Assembly: GCA_029962745.1 (NCBI GenBank) | Contig: CM057157.1 | Coordinates: 8,978,632-9,042,631 of the forward strand | From: Echinometra lucunter | Lineage: Eukaryota; Echinodermata; Echinoidea; Camarodonta; Echinometridae | DNA length: 64,000 nucleotides | Direction of reading: 5' to 3' | The notes under the pieces: model-generated | The model's database searches: none | The model's input: the letters and a program-made list of their open reading frames with translations, nothing else | Told to the model about the DNA's origin: nothing | Position numbers and translations under genes: made by a program | Part shown: in pieces, positions 18,401 to 25,014 of the stretch | Position numbering within the stretch: the stretch's first letter is position 1 | Layout of the letters: the number at the start of each line of letters is the position of its first letter

Positions 18401-20375
18401 TATACACACAAGTAACAGTTCACTAGCAACACATGAATGCAGAATGTTAAATCTCTTAATATGTTAGGTCACAAGTACAAACAATATCTTTAGAACCATG
18501 TATCTCACTATGAACATGGCGGACAAAGAAAGCGGACAAAATAAACAACCTCCCATTCTACCCTTCACAATGGTTCTGGTAGTCAAAAGAACATCCCTTC
18601 ACAGCTATTATGTTTGATCATGTAGTTCCAGGTGAATGCATGTGACACCTGTTCCACATATTTTAGACATTAGCAGTGAAGGGATGTTCTTTTGACTACC
18701 AGAACCATTGTGAAGGGTAGAATGGGAGGTTGTTTATTTTGTCCGCTTTCTTTGTCCGTCATGTTCATAGTGTTTGGGTATACACAATTTGCGTGTTTCG
18801 GAATAACGAACCTTCGGAATAAACGAACATGTGACCTGTAATCGGATAACATAGCGTGGAAAATTTTCATTTCTTTTGTAAATGTAAGAACGTCTTCATT
18901 CGGATTATAACTTCAATCTGATCTTACAGTGGATGCTTTGAAAACCTGGGCGTGCCATATTCATCTTTATGATTTGTAAATACACCCCGTGTTCATTGAT
19001 CTACGCTGACGAAGCAACCCCCCCCCCCCCCCCCCCAGTAAAATAAGACCTTATGTTTTTTTACGACAGGCCAAGTGACCGTTGGAACTCGAAGCAATAA
19101 AACTGCAACCTAAAAGTGATTGAACTATATGCGCAACTTTGACGCAACGATGTTTATAAAAAAATCCAGTTTCTTTTTAGAATGTTATCACCATTTAGGC
19201 TATAAATCAGAATGGTATATGTAAAGGACAAAGTTGTTAATTTTTTTTATTGCTCAGTTGGTAATTTTTATTAAACCGAAAAATCAAGTAAACAAATTAT
19301 ATGCATAGAATTAGAATAAGGTTGGTCCCTTTTTCGTTACTAATATCCATATAGGCGATACGTCAACAAGCATTAGCCATATCTGAACCACGTGCATGAT
19401 TATCATTCAAAAGTAAAGTGTTTTCTCTGACCTATCCACCAGGATGAGTTTGGAGCTATTGTTGTTGTTAGATTGACGATCCAGTCATATTCGGCCTGGT
19501 CGTCTAGAATGACGAGGTCCGAATCATTTGTCGAGGCACAATATCCACGAGCATAAGCCCAGCCCGTGCCTAATGTCACGTCATAGTATCCGTAGCAATG
19601 TCCATTTGGTCCTTCCATATAATCATCCGGACATTCTGAGAAAACAAAAACAAACAAAGCAAATAAAAGACACTTTGATCCATATCTTACATATTCTGAG
19701 TTGTAATGTACAAAATAGACATTCTTGTCCGTTTCAATGCTTTTTATGAATGATGACAGCCCTTAAAAGACCGTGATGATTCTTTTCGGAAAGACATTGG
19801 TTGTGTTTTCTCTTTTATATGTACCAACACTGTAAAATTGCTGTTGCTGTTTGTGATGTAGTGATCCTGAAGTAAAATAATAAACAAAATAAAATGAATT
19901 ATTAAAAATAAATTCGGGACTGGTCTGTTAACGCTCCGGACATTGAAAGAAAATTATTAGATCTATTGTATAAGTATATTTATGGCAAACATATCAAATT
20001 AACTTGCAAATTAGCATTATGATTCAAAATAGTAATCCATTTAAAGTATCGTAAATAGTATTACGCTATCTACGTGCTAATAGAAGCATGTTCATTCATA
20101 TACAATTCGCGATGTATCTTTAAAAAAATCTATTTTCGGCTGCGATTCAGTGCAGCCACTGTCCCATCGATTGAAAAGAAATGTTTTTGAATAATAATAA
20201 TAATAAACATTATATTCATTGCAATCGTCGTGAGTAATATTCAAACATTCCAAACACAAATGGTAGCCCCCAATAATCCATGAATGAAGAATATACAAAG
20301 CTCATACTCACGGCCACTAGATAAAGCTAGAGCGCTAATGAAGACAACAAAAATAAGTGAAATATATCTATCCAT
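268..20375 (-). CDS. Modular C-type lectin / FN3 repeat protein, whole gene model (partial at 3' end)
   Basis: Thirteen exons read on the minus strand: 20375-20312, 19635-19432, 16581-16381, 14459-14307, 13832-13694, 12013-11807, 11250-11050, 10260-10102, 9449-9312, 8029-7817, 2615-2427, 1736-1581 and 405-268. The order is signal peptide, then three CTLD-FN3 modules, each domain split over two exons. GT/AG sites are visible at every boundary, and all junctions join in phase 1 except after 13694. The product should enter the secretory pathway; CTLDs and FN3 domains are usually extracellular recognition and spacer modules. No transmembrane segment is seen, but the gene probably continues past position 1. 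The break after module 1 and the gap at 12174-12673 mean this could be two adjacent genes. I do not recognise a named orthologue. Ligand and function are unknown. Confidence 0.75.
1095..1195 (-). pseudogene. Decayed duplicate of the FN3 first-half exon
   Basis: Reads RWRVSLILSTKHCDIDDY, then EISYRRRGGSRRF, before a donor GTAAGT at 1094-1089. This clearly parallels DVSWTPAPTRCDVDGYKISY in exon 12. The 5' half is missing: a 182 bp inverted-repeat element (1208-1389) sits where it should be, and the sequence beyond it shows no exon homology. Flanking intron sequence is also repeated, with similar TCTTACC donor-side motifs near 920, 1066, 1090 and 1575. This is a tandem duplication that decayed. 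Confidence 0.7.
1208..1389. mobile_element. MITE-like inverted repeat inside a pseudo-exon
   Basis: Left end TAATGGGGTGTTGCAAGAAA and right end TTTCTTGCAACACCCCATTA are perfect inverse complements. The arms continue through TTGCAATCRATTGCAA-type sequence for about 35 bases each. No coding capacity. It interrupts the FN3-exon copy at 1095-1195. Confidence 0.85.
1581..1736 (-). CDS. Exon 12: FN3 domain 3, first half
   Basis: Fifty-two codons starting GFSAEDQNVQDIEASP, with YGMDVSWTPAP, RCDVDGYKISYK and GARESFG. Acceptor TTGTTCAG and donor GTAAGA are visible; both ends are phase 1. A decayed copy of its 3' half lies at 1095-1195. Confidence 0.8.
2427..2615 (-). CDS. Exon 11: CTLD 3, second half (intact copy)
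   Basis: Sixty-three codons: LSGSPDWSWVDCEEPNPW, QDTLWAPGNPQPG, YGCAVFNETGEVL, DVACD and FICEIYPK. It joins exon 10 as WWIGLSG. The EPN triplet sits after the extra Cys rather than at the usual calcium-site position, where PGNP is found; WND is absent. Acceptor CTGCAG, donor GTAAAG. Two degenerate copies of this exon lie in the preceding intron (3180-3948 and 4050-4121). Confidence 0.85.
2734..3174. mobile_element. MITE-like element with GGGCCGATATTCAATTC ends
   Basis: The left end GGGCCGATATTCAATTCAAT and right end ATTGAATTGAATACCGGCCC form terminal inverted repeats, with further inverted similarity inward (ACTTAAGTC, TTTTGCTTAG). It is non-coding and sits at the junction between the intact CTLD exon and its decayed copy, whose end it truncates. 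Confidence 0.8.
3180..3948 (-). pseudogene. Decayed CTLD second-half exon split by a transposon
   Basis: From 3948 downward: an acceptor (CTTACAG) and LSGSADWSWINCN match exon 11. The sequence then stops at a 666 bp insertion (3241-3906) and resumes at 3240-3180 with sequence similar to the PNPWQDTLWAPGNP region, but out of frame and with a stop. The remaining 3' part is cut off by the MITE at 2734-3174. The intron beside it also resembles the intron beside exon 11, so the duplicated unit included flanking intron. Confidence 0.8.
3241..3906. mobile_element. Foldback / Mutator-like non-autonomous element with 9 bp target duplication
   Basis: Flanked on both sides by CAGTTTATC (3232-3240 and 3907-3915), a 9 bp direct repeat. 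The element begins TAACCCAACG and ends GTGAGGTTA. Inside are long inverted arms of roughly 250-290 bp; for example GACAGCGCCGAAAAGCCGTC near 3258 is matched inversely near 3840. Long arms plus a 9 bp duplication fit Mutator-like elements. No transposase is encoded. Confidence 0.8.
4050..4121 (-). pseudogene. Second degenerate CTLD second-half exon fragment
   Basis: After an acceptor-like TTTGTACAG the minus strand reads GLSNSPFW, then (after a frame change) DWMDCDI, matching GLSGSPDWSWVDC of exon 11. Only the first 50-70 bases survive. This makes three copies of this exon in the intron of module 3, of which only 2427-2615 is intact. Confidence 0.6.
4351..6012. mobile_element. 1.66 kb non-autonomous DNA transposon with ATTAGGTGGTCTGTC termini
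   Basis: The left end ATTAGGTGGTCTGTC and right end GACAGACCACCTAAT are perfect 15 bp inverted repeats. The interior has no long reading frame. It includes a tRNA-like box B motif on the minus strand near 4713 (GGTTCGAGTCCCGG) and several CpG-rich alternating GC stretches at 5410-5450, 5560-5575 and 5655-5680, unusual in this AT-rich intron. The target duplication is not clear. Confidence 0.65.
6013..7816. other. Intron sequence, no feature recognised
   Basis: AT-rich intron between the 1.66 kb transposon and CTLD 3 exon 10. Only short homopolymer runs (A-run near 7560, C-run near 7658) and small open frames with no family resemblance are seen. Confidence 0.6.
7817..8029 (-). CDS. Exon 10: CTLD 3, first half
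   Basis: Seventy-one codons: ACPVNYEEGPNGHCYWFG, then a longer insert (PTFMYGYMWHW), SRQDCMDEPDSDLVIIDD, the sequon NRT, and WWIG at the donor GTGAGT. The acceptor CTTCTCTAG lies about 17 bases from the 5' end of a LINE fragment inserted in the opposite orientation. Upstream splicing signals such as the branch point probably lie in LINE-derived sequence. Confidence 0.85.
8047..8733 (+). mobile_element. 5'-truncated LINE, 3' end with ATTGA-type tail
   Basis: The frame from about 8050 reads QKRCLRIVNNSHY, then IATFMYKYKNGLLPSPF and later LGPKHWNMIP. This matches the C-terminal region of the reverse transcriptase reading frame at 53888-54673 (RALRICTGSSYF, VAVFMFKYKNNQLPSSF, GPDLWNNLP). It is followed by an AT-rich 3' region and a tail of AATTG repeats near 8710-8732. 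Likely CR1/Jockey-type non-LTR element, heavily truncated, opposite in strand to the host gene. Confidence 0.8.
9312..9449 (-). CDS. Exon 9: FN3 domain 2, second half
   Basis: Forty-six codons: FVPGDDVTDAVIQDLRAN, TTYYVSVAIYINKDYELEE and EGTT. This is the L-x-x-x-x-x-Y-x-V-x-V pattern of FN3 E to G strands. Acceptor GGGGTCAG, donor GTAAGA. It joins exon 10 with a phase-1 junction to give EGTTMACPV. Confidence 0.8.
9450..10101. other. Intron between the FN3 domain 2 exons, no feature recognised
   Basis: AT-rich intron of about 650 bp. No repeat or coding signal beyond the flanking splice sites. Confidence 0.6.
10102..10260 (-). CDS. Exon 8: FN3 domain 2, first half
   Basis: Fifty-three codons starting EFDGDALMVD and including TTSLQITWSLP, SCDAVGYRIYYS and EDKEF. 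Acceptor CACTTATAG and donor GTGAGT are visible; both ends are phase 1. The single Cys is in the same place (CD before the Tyr strand) as in the other two FN3 domains. Confidence 0.8.
10345..10635 (+). mobile_element. LINE 3' fragment
   Basis: The open frame reads RMRKPWNSIVNAPIVHSLEN, then SLDMNW. This resembles the end of non-LTR reverse transcriptase proteins, where a W-N-S-L segment is followed by V-N-A and a terminal L-D-x-x-W. Only the terminal part remains and no poly-A or tandem tail is obvious. It lies in the intron upstream of the FN3 domain 2 exon, in the opposite orientation. Confidence 0.55.
10829..10988. mobile_element. MITE with GGGCCCCGTAACACAAA ends
   Basis: The left arm GGCCCCGTAACACAAAAATT and right arm CCTTTGTGTTACAGGCCCC are inverted, with GCAATCAATCGC and GCGATTGATCGC inside each arm. 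About 160 bp, non-coding. The inner TTGCAATC/GATTGCAA motif recalls the element at 1208-1389, but the outer ends differ. Confidence 0.8.
11050..11250 (-). CDS. Exon 7: CTLD 2, second half
   Basis: Sixty-seven codons: LSDLASDNDWLWTDC, WQDRLWAPGYP, KDCAVLYPDG, DDVCD and SICEISPK. It joins exon 6 in phase 1 to read WWIGLSD. As in CTLD 1, EPN/QPD and WND are missing and an extra Cys is present in WTDC. Acceptor TTACTTCAG, donor GTGATT. A MITE (10829-10988) lies about 60 bases downstream in the following intron. Confidence 0.85.
11807..12013 (-). CDS. Exon 6: CTLD 2, first half
   Basis: Sixty-nine codons: CPDDFEESPGGRCYHF, the core Cys in RRSCDD, DGDLVIINDEEEWNYI, the sequons NLT and NRT, and WWIG at the splice. 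Acceptor GATTCCAG and donor GTAGGT are visible. The exon feeding it from upstream is not identified. The assembly gap 12174-12673 lies only 160 bases upstream, and no ATG with a signal peptide is visible between. Confidence 0.85.
12174..12673. other. Assembly gap of 500 N
   Basis: Exactly 500 unknown bases, probably a nominal gap size. Left edge is CTTCTTCTTCTCC, right edge TTCTTCTTCAC, so a simple TTC repeat probably broke assembly. It lies between module 1 and module 2 of the lectin gene and could hide an exon or a first exon. Confidence 0.95.
12674..13623. other. Sequence between the gap and exon 5, no gene recognised
   Basis: Contains a moderately GC-rich stretch (12720-12900), TATG-rich low-complexity sequence around 13150-13220 and a pyrimidine-rich stretch at 13340-13470. 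A minus-strand AATAAA lies at about 13139-13134, roughly 555 bases past the in-frame stop after exon 5. It is a possible polyadenylation signal if module 1 is a separate gene. Confidence 0.4.
13624..13693. repeat. CTAC/CATA tetranucleotide microsatellite abutting a splice donor
   Basis: Mostly CTAC repeats with some CATA, read on the plus strand. On the gene strand the repeat is GTAG-rich and its first unit forms the donor of exon 5. Confidence 0.9.
13694..13832 (-). CDS. Exon 5: FN3 domain 1, second half, with aberrant 3' end
   Basis: Encodes VIVYGGDTSDVDILVD, then the FN3 F/G strands RVRSEYSFTVAAWTINDGE, ending PVNGYD. The acceptor is AAAACAG. The two homologous exons (9312-9449 and 268-405) are each 138 nt and leave one base. 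Here the only good donor, CAG followed by GTAGGT, makes 139 nt and leaves two bases. Splicing to the next visible exon (12013) would shift frame and reach TGA within five codons. Reading through the donor gives R then TAG. A GTAG-type microsatellite starts in this donor. Either the protein ends here, an exon is missing in the gap, or the donor has mutated. Confidence 0.65.
14307..14459 (-). CDS. Exon 4: FN3 domain 1, first half
   Basis: Fifty-one codons beginning GFTPDEASP. It carries the FN3 B-strand pattern LTVSLKWDVSP, then NCDVFAYKIRTT, where the tyrosine-containing C strand follows. A single Cys sits directly before the Asp. Acceptor CTTGTAG and donor GTAATT are visible; both ends are phase 1. 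It joins exon 3 to read SPKGFTP. Confidence 0.8.
15777..16014 (+). repeat. ATT/GTT trinucleotide microsatellite
   Basis: Degenerate ATT, GTT and ATC triplets over about 240 bases. Long open frames across it encode only homopolymeric I, L, V or C and are not genes. Confidence 0.9.
16381..16581 (-). CDS. Exon 3: CTLD 1, second half
   Basis: Sixty-seven codons. Key stretches are WRWVDCGETTEWHRTLW, SPGNPG, EDCGVLLPTG, IDDIVCD and YILCEVSPK. The last three Cys are the CTLD core disulfide positions; the Cys in WVDC is an additional one. The sugar-binding tripeptide EPN or QPD and the WND triplet of calcium-binding CTLDs are absent (PGNP and DDIVCD instead), so canonical calcium-dependent sugar binding is doubtful. 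Acceptor ATATCAG at the upper edge, donor GTGAAC at 16380-16375. Confidence 0.85.
16657..16905. mobile_element. MITE family A, copy 1
   Basis: The ends are inverted repeats: ACTCTAAAAATATTGGGTGA on the left and TACCCAATATTTCTTACAGT on the right. Arms continue with GAGGGTGATTATG and CATATAATTACCCTC. A related copy is at 47839-48091. Non-coding. Confidence 0.8.
17511..17842. mobile_element. MITE-like element built of GGTGCAA/TTGCACC repeats
   Basis: The left end GCACAAAGTAAGAAAAAAAA and right end TTTTTTTCTTAGTGTGC form inverted repeats. Inside, TTTGCACCCTT and its inverse AAGGGTGCAAA recur about ten times in both orientations, making a multi-palindromic core. Non-coding. Confidence 0.8.
18506..18772. 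mobile_element. Foldback element with about 99 bp near-perfect arms
   Basis: The left arm starts CACTATGAACATGGCGGACA and the right arm ends TGTCCGTCATGTTCATAGTG. About 99 bases per arm are nearly identical (one visible mismatch near the tip), around a loop of about 70 bases. Very high arm identity suggests recent origin or gene conversion between arms. Confidence 0.85.
19432..19635 (-). CDS. Exon 2: CTLD 1, first half
   Basis: Sixty-eight codons of N-terminal CTLD. It begins CPDDYMEGPNGHCYGYY (the extra N-terminal Cys pair of long-form CTLDs) and continues through the core Cys of ARGYC and SDLVILDDQAEYDWI. It ends in the family signature WWIG at the splice. Acceptor TTTTCTCAG and donor GTCAGA are visible. 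Sequons NLT and NSS suggest N-glycosylation. Its partner half is the exon at 16381-16581, joined in phase 1 to give WWIGYHD. Confidence 0.85.
19636..20311. other. Intron 1, no feature recognised
   Basis: AT-rich intron between the signal-peptide exon and the first CTLD exon. No repeats of note. Confidence 0.6.
20312..20375 (-). CDS. Exon 1: start codon and signal peptide
   Basis: The ATG at 20375 opens a 21-codon exon encoding MDRYISLIFVVFISALALSS plus G. This is a short polar/basic N-terminus, a hydrophobic core and a small-residue cleavage region, typical of a signal peptide. The donor GTGAGT lies at 20311-20306 and leaves one base, which joins in frame to the first CTLD exon (giving Q before CPDD). 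The start was chosen because the exon is compact, has a good donor and precedes a CTLD in the right phase. Upstream on the minus strand is an AT-rich TTATAAT-like sequence near 20450, a weak TATA candidate only. Confidence 0.75.
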
Positions 20376-21539
20376 GATTTCTCATCTTATCCAAAAGTTG
20401 ATCTCTCATTCATAAGGAAGGCAGTATTGAAAGACTGATCATTTATCCGAAAATTATAAGATTGCTCGTGAACCTCTCTATCATCAGATCATACGAAGGG
20501 TGTGAACTAATTCCACTTCGTATGGTGATAACGATGGTCATGGGGAGGAAGATTTGAAGCCTTGATGAGCCCAAAGGTCGCATTATTTCCCCACCGTAGA
20601 GTGTACACACGACTTGCTGATAACTATTTTAATTACTTCGGGTGACATTAATAACGGCATTTGATTTAAAGGACAGGTCAACTCGTCATCTGGAAGCTAG
20701 ATATAAAACATTCTCAATAAAAAAAAAAGGAATATGATTACTCCCCGCCCCTCCCAAGATTTTAATAGCAGTCCACACATTGTGAACAACAAACAATAAT
20801 TTTTTTCAACAAAAAGAAAGGTGATTTCTTTTTTAATTTCACGGCATTTTGGCGTTAGTTTATAGTTTGTCACTGGCTTTAAAATGATCATGAGTGTGAA
20901 TAATTGTGTTATGTTATTTTCCATGATGCCATACGCGTGAATCACGTTTTTTATGAAAAAATAATTAAGTCTAGAAAAGAAAAAAGAAGCTAAAACAAAT
21001 ATCCCGGGGGATGGGGGTATACCCCCACTTTTTCGAGAGGGGGGACAGCGTGTACAAAATTACTATAACCCCAACTACTTTTTAAAGAAGAAAGAATATT
21101 GTAATTAATCCTCCTCCCACATTAATTGGCATAGACATAGGCACAAAGAGGCCATGGCCCCTGTTCATCTCTTTTAAAAGAAGGAGAAGAGAGAAAGGAC
21201 AATAAGAATGAAAATAAAAGAAAACCCGGAAGCGCTCGCTAGCATTTTCAGTATCTTAACCAATGCCGGTTATATTATTCTTAAGAAAGGAAATAGGTTT
21301 GCATCTTGTCTCTTTAGCCATTGTTTATGCTTTTCTTTTACTCATAATGTTAGTTATATAAGTGCAAGGATTCAAGCTGCAAGTTGACCTAAAATTTATG
21401 AATTTTCAGGAGATAACAGCCATTAGCCTATTCCTATCATACCCTGCTGTGAGAACGGAAGATGCCGATAAACTGTACGTTACTAAAATCACGAGAAATA
21501 CACTTGAACCTGTGCTCAGTATTTCAAAAAACTCAATTT
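20376..21539. other. Intergenic upstream region of the lectin gene
   Basis: Sequence upstream of the lectin start codon, probably holding its promoter. A minus-strand TTATAAT near 20450 is a weak TATA candidate. A G-rich and C-rich palindromic stretch at 21003-21045 resembles ends of transposon-like sequences elsewhere in the window. No gene seen. Confidence 0.4.
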
Positions 21540-22040
21540 TTGCTCGCTCGTAAAATCTAGAAACAAGAATTTTTCGATCAGCAATCGCTCTTATTCCATC
21601 AGCAAGTGCCCGAATATTACGTTTTTGCAGCGAGGTGTCCGACTAACCTTGAATTCAGCAAGGAGGTGTATATTATAAAATCATCATTTGGGTGTATATT
21701 TTTCCTCGCTCACTGAGCTTACTCATATCTAGATAAAGAATTATTTGGGAAGGCAAACGAATGGGCATGCAAGGGAGGTGACCGAATATATTTTTGATAT
21801 CTTACAGGCCTGTGGTGTATTTCGATGACGAAATGATACTTTATCATCGAAAGAGTGTGTTTTTCCTTGCTCGCTTCGCTGGCTCGTAATATTTAGAAAC
21901 AGGGATGGTTTTGGACAGCAAACGACTGGACTAAGCAAGGTATATCATAGGTCTAGAGTGTATTTTGATGACAAATGAGACTTCCTTTTTCTTTTCTTTT
22001 TTTTAGCTCGCTCGCTTCACTCGCTCGGCAAAAAAAAAAT
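21540..22040 (-). repeat. Degenerate copies of the GAGCGAGGAAAAAT satellite
   Basis: On the minus strand this holds repeated units with GCTCAGTGAGCGAGGAAAAA and GGTCACCTCCCTTGC-type segments. They match the roughly 163 bp unit inside the hAT-like element at 56808-58635, but more diverged and without clear ends. Confidence 0.6.
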
Positions 22041-25014
22041 ATGTGTGTGGGATTGTGTGCAGGCGGATGAGGGTGTGTGAGCAAGAAATTTCTGCAAAAT
22101 ATTTCGATCATCCCCCACTCCGCGATAACCGATTTACGCCAGTGATTTGAGTATCACTTATCCCTCATCTATTATTAAAAATAAATCCTTTTCTTTATAT
22201 ACAGCAGTCATGGGCCATTGACAAGCAGTATACACTCATGCTCAAGGTGACCGTAGTCGAAGCTCTCTTCAGAAAGGTCTAGTAATCAAGGTAGTTTGTC
22301 ATCTAACGCGCAACCCATCAATGTATCAGTGCCTCATGGTTCCTTACCAGGAAATGACAGGCCTCCTTTACTAGAGGTCTCATAATTTTCTTTGAAAATT
22401 GTCAGCACAGACGTAATTTATCACTCTTTGTTCAAGTTGTTACTGTGTTTATTATATCAATAAAGAATCATAGATTAACAACAACAACAACAACAAAAAA
22501 CAGACAACTTCAATTTCCAAAATTCTGCGCTTTTCCACATTTTTGATAAATTTTAACGTAATATATGAAAAAATGCCCATCTTTAAGATTAATTAACAAC
22601 CAGATGGTAAAACTGTACCCCTTGATTATTAGATAAAGCTCACATTTTATTCATTAGGTGGCGCTCTTTGCCATCACAATGAACCGGCACATAGAGGCAT
22701 CCTACATTATGAGTGAGTGAAAACAAAATCGATCTTAAAGGCATTGGCTAACATTGTTATGATTTTAAAAAAATCTCATTTTGTTACTTAAAAATGGGAT
22801 AAACATTAGGGTTATAGTGTAAAAATACCAGTGTGAAATTTTCAGAGCATAATATCCACGGGAACTATTTTTAAATATTAGAAATGTGAACCAATGTTTG
22901 AAAAATATACGAGGGTCGGTTGCATAGACCCAACATAAGGAGTGCGCATGCGCACATGACTCAACGGACCGCACTGTGTGTATTGACGTATCACGCGGCG
23001 AAAGGCAAGTAACGGTATTTTTGAATTCGCGCAAACGGTCCTCTTAGTTCAGTGTCTCTCGAGACGGAAGCTAATAAAATCGCAGTTTGCGTCTAACTTA
23101 CAGCCTTTCCTTCCAAATTATGGTTAGTTTCAAAGTTTTTGAGTACAAATACAAGTACTCATACACATGTTTCATCTTAGTTTGAGAAATTTTTAAATCA
23201 CCTGCTCACAAAGTTAGCCAATGCCTTTAACCTTCTGTCACTTACGATCTTTCTTTCACCTATTCATATTATTTCCCCTTTCCACTTCCTCTATTTCCCT
23301 ATGTCCCTCCTCTTCCTCTTCTCTCCGTCCCTCTCTCCTTCTTTCTCTTTCTATCTTTCTTAATCCACCTCTTCACATTAACCTTTCCTCGACTTTCTTC
23401 CCATATCACTTATTAAATTCCTCTATTTCATTTCTTCAGTCCTCGCTATCTTCTCTTTCTCATGCTCTTACTTTCTTCTAAAAGGAAAAAAAAAAAATCG
23501 AAATTCTCTTTATCAATATGCAAGGCATGCACTTTCGGAAAGATAACTAATGTCAATACACTCAAATTTAGGATTTTTTCATGTTTTTTTATTTTCTTCT
23601 TCAAATCTAATATATTTTTGAAATATCCATTTTTCTACTACAGTATCCAAAATTACATGGGGAAAGGGAAGGACGTATACCTCTAGCTCCTGTTTGAAAG
23701 ATAAGCAAAGAAGAATCCCCAATGCCATTACGACACTTACTGTATCAGTTTATATATAATAATTATTTTGAGTTAAATGTAAAAATTGGCAATTGGAAAA
23801 TCGTATAGTAAATGATTACGTAATAGACTCTTGTACAAGCCTTTTGTCTCCTTCCGATGGCGCAACAGTATCATCCCTTCTTAAAAAGGAATAGGAAAAC
23901 CTGGAGACAAGCCAATTTTTAATGAAAAGAGAGGACAGAGAGAAGCAGTTAAAAAAATCAAATCAAAATCGGTTACGAAATGAGAAAGTTATGAAAGTAT
24001 GAAAAGTCTTGATTTACCTTTTATGGCGATCCTCAAATTGGCAATATTGCTTCAAAATGGAAGGGGTTTTTTTGACAACTCTCACTATGTTTGTACATTA
24101 AATTTCAGATTTTCTCCTTTATCTCTCTCAAGGTGCATCTTTTCTCTTTGTAAACTCAGCATATTTGTTGTGTCAAATACATTTCCCCGTGATATTGTAC
24201 TAAGAAAGAGACAAGCTGTACCTTGAGAGATAAAGGAAAAAATTGAAATTTTGTGTACAAAACATATGGAGAGTTGTCCACGCTAGCCTAGCATTTTATA
24301 GCAAGACTTTCATAACTTTCTCATTTCGGAGCCGATTCAGATTACACTTTTTAAAAATTGCTTCTCTCTGTCCTCTCTTTTCATTTAAACTGACTCCGAG
24401 GTTTCCTTTCCCTTTTTAATGTGACTGCCATGATGGCGCTCTGCAGTATTGTCGACCTGAGTGAATATACCACACCGGTATCGTCCTCTGGTTTTTGACA
24501 TGAATTAATTCAGTGCTGCAGTATACTAACCTCGGGATCCCAACAAAATACATTAAGTGGAGAAATGTTTTTTTTTTTTTGCCTTATGAAATGATAAGGA
24601 TCAGATACTTTCTAATCCTTCCATCAAGTTAAAATACTGAAAAAAATCTAGAATTATGTAATTTCTACTTGATACACGACTGAAGGGTTGGCATATTATT
24701 TAATATGCATACTAGAAATAAAAAAAAAAATGAGAAAGGAGAGAAAGAAGAGAGAGAGAGAGAGAGAGACAAAGACAGACAGACGGAGATAGAATAGGCA
24801 GAGAGAGAGAGAGTCAATTGGATTATACCAGAACTATTGTATGCATAAAATTCAAAGGGGTATACAGCTTTAAGGAGAGAGAAGAAGGATGACGTAAAAG
24901 TGAATTCATGAGGAAGAGAAAGAGAGAGAGAGAGAGAAAGATAAGGAGAGAGGAAGAAAGAAAGGTAGAAATTATATCATATATAAATGTCAGGTGGTAT
25001 TTAATTACCATAAT
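22041..25014. other. Intergenic sequence around the foldback element
   Basis: No gene recognised outside the foldback element. Pyrimidine-rich stretch at 23260-23460 and GA-repeat stretches at 24750-24810 and 24915-24960. Confidence 0.5.
23856..24440. mobile_element. Imperfect foldback element of about 585 bp
   Basis: GATGGCGC at the left has an inverse counterpart in the GCGCCATC reading at the right. Arms of about 250 bp share many inverted blocks, such as GAGAGGACAGAGAGAAGCA with TGCTTCTCTCTGTCCTCTC and ACGAAATGAGAAAGTTATGA with its near-inverse. Non-coding. Confidence 0.7.
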
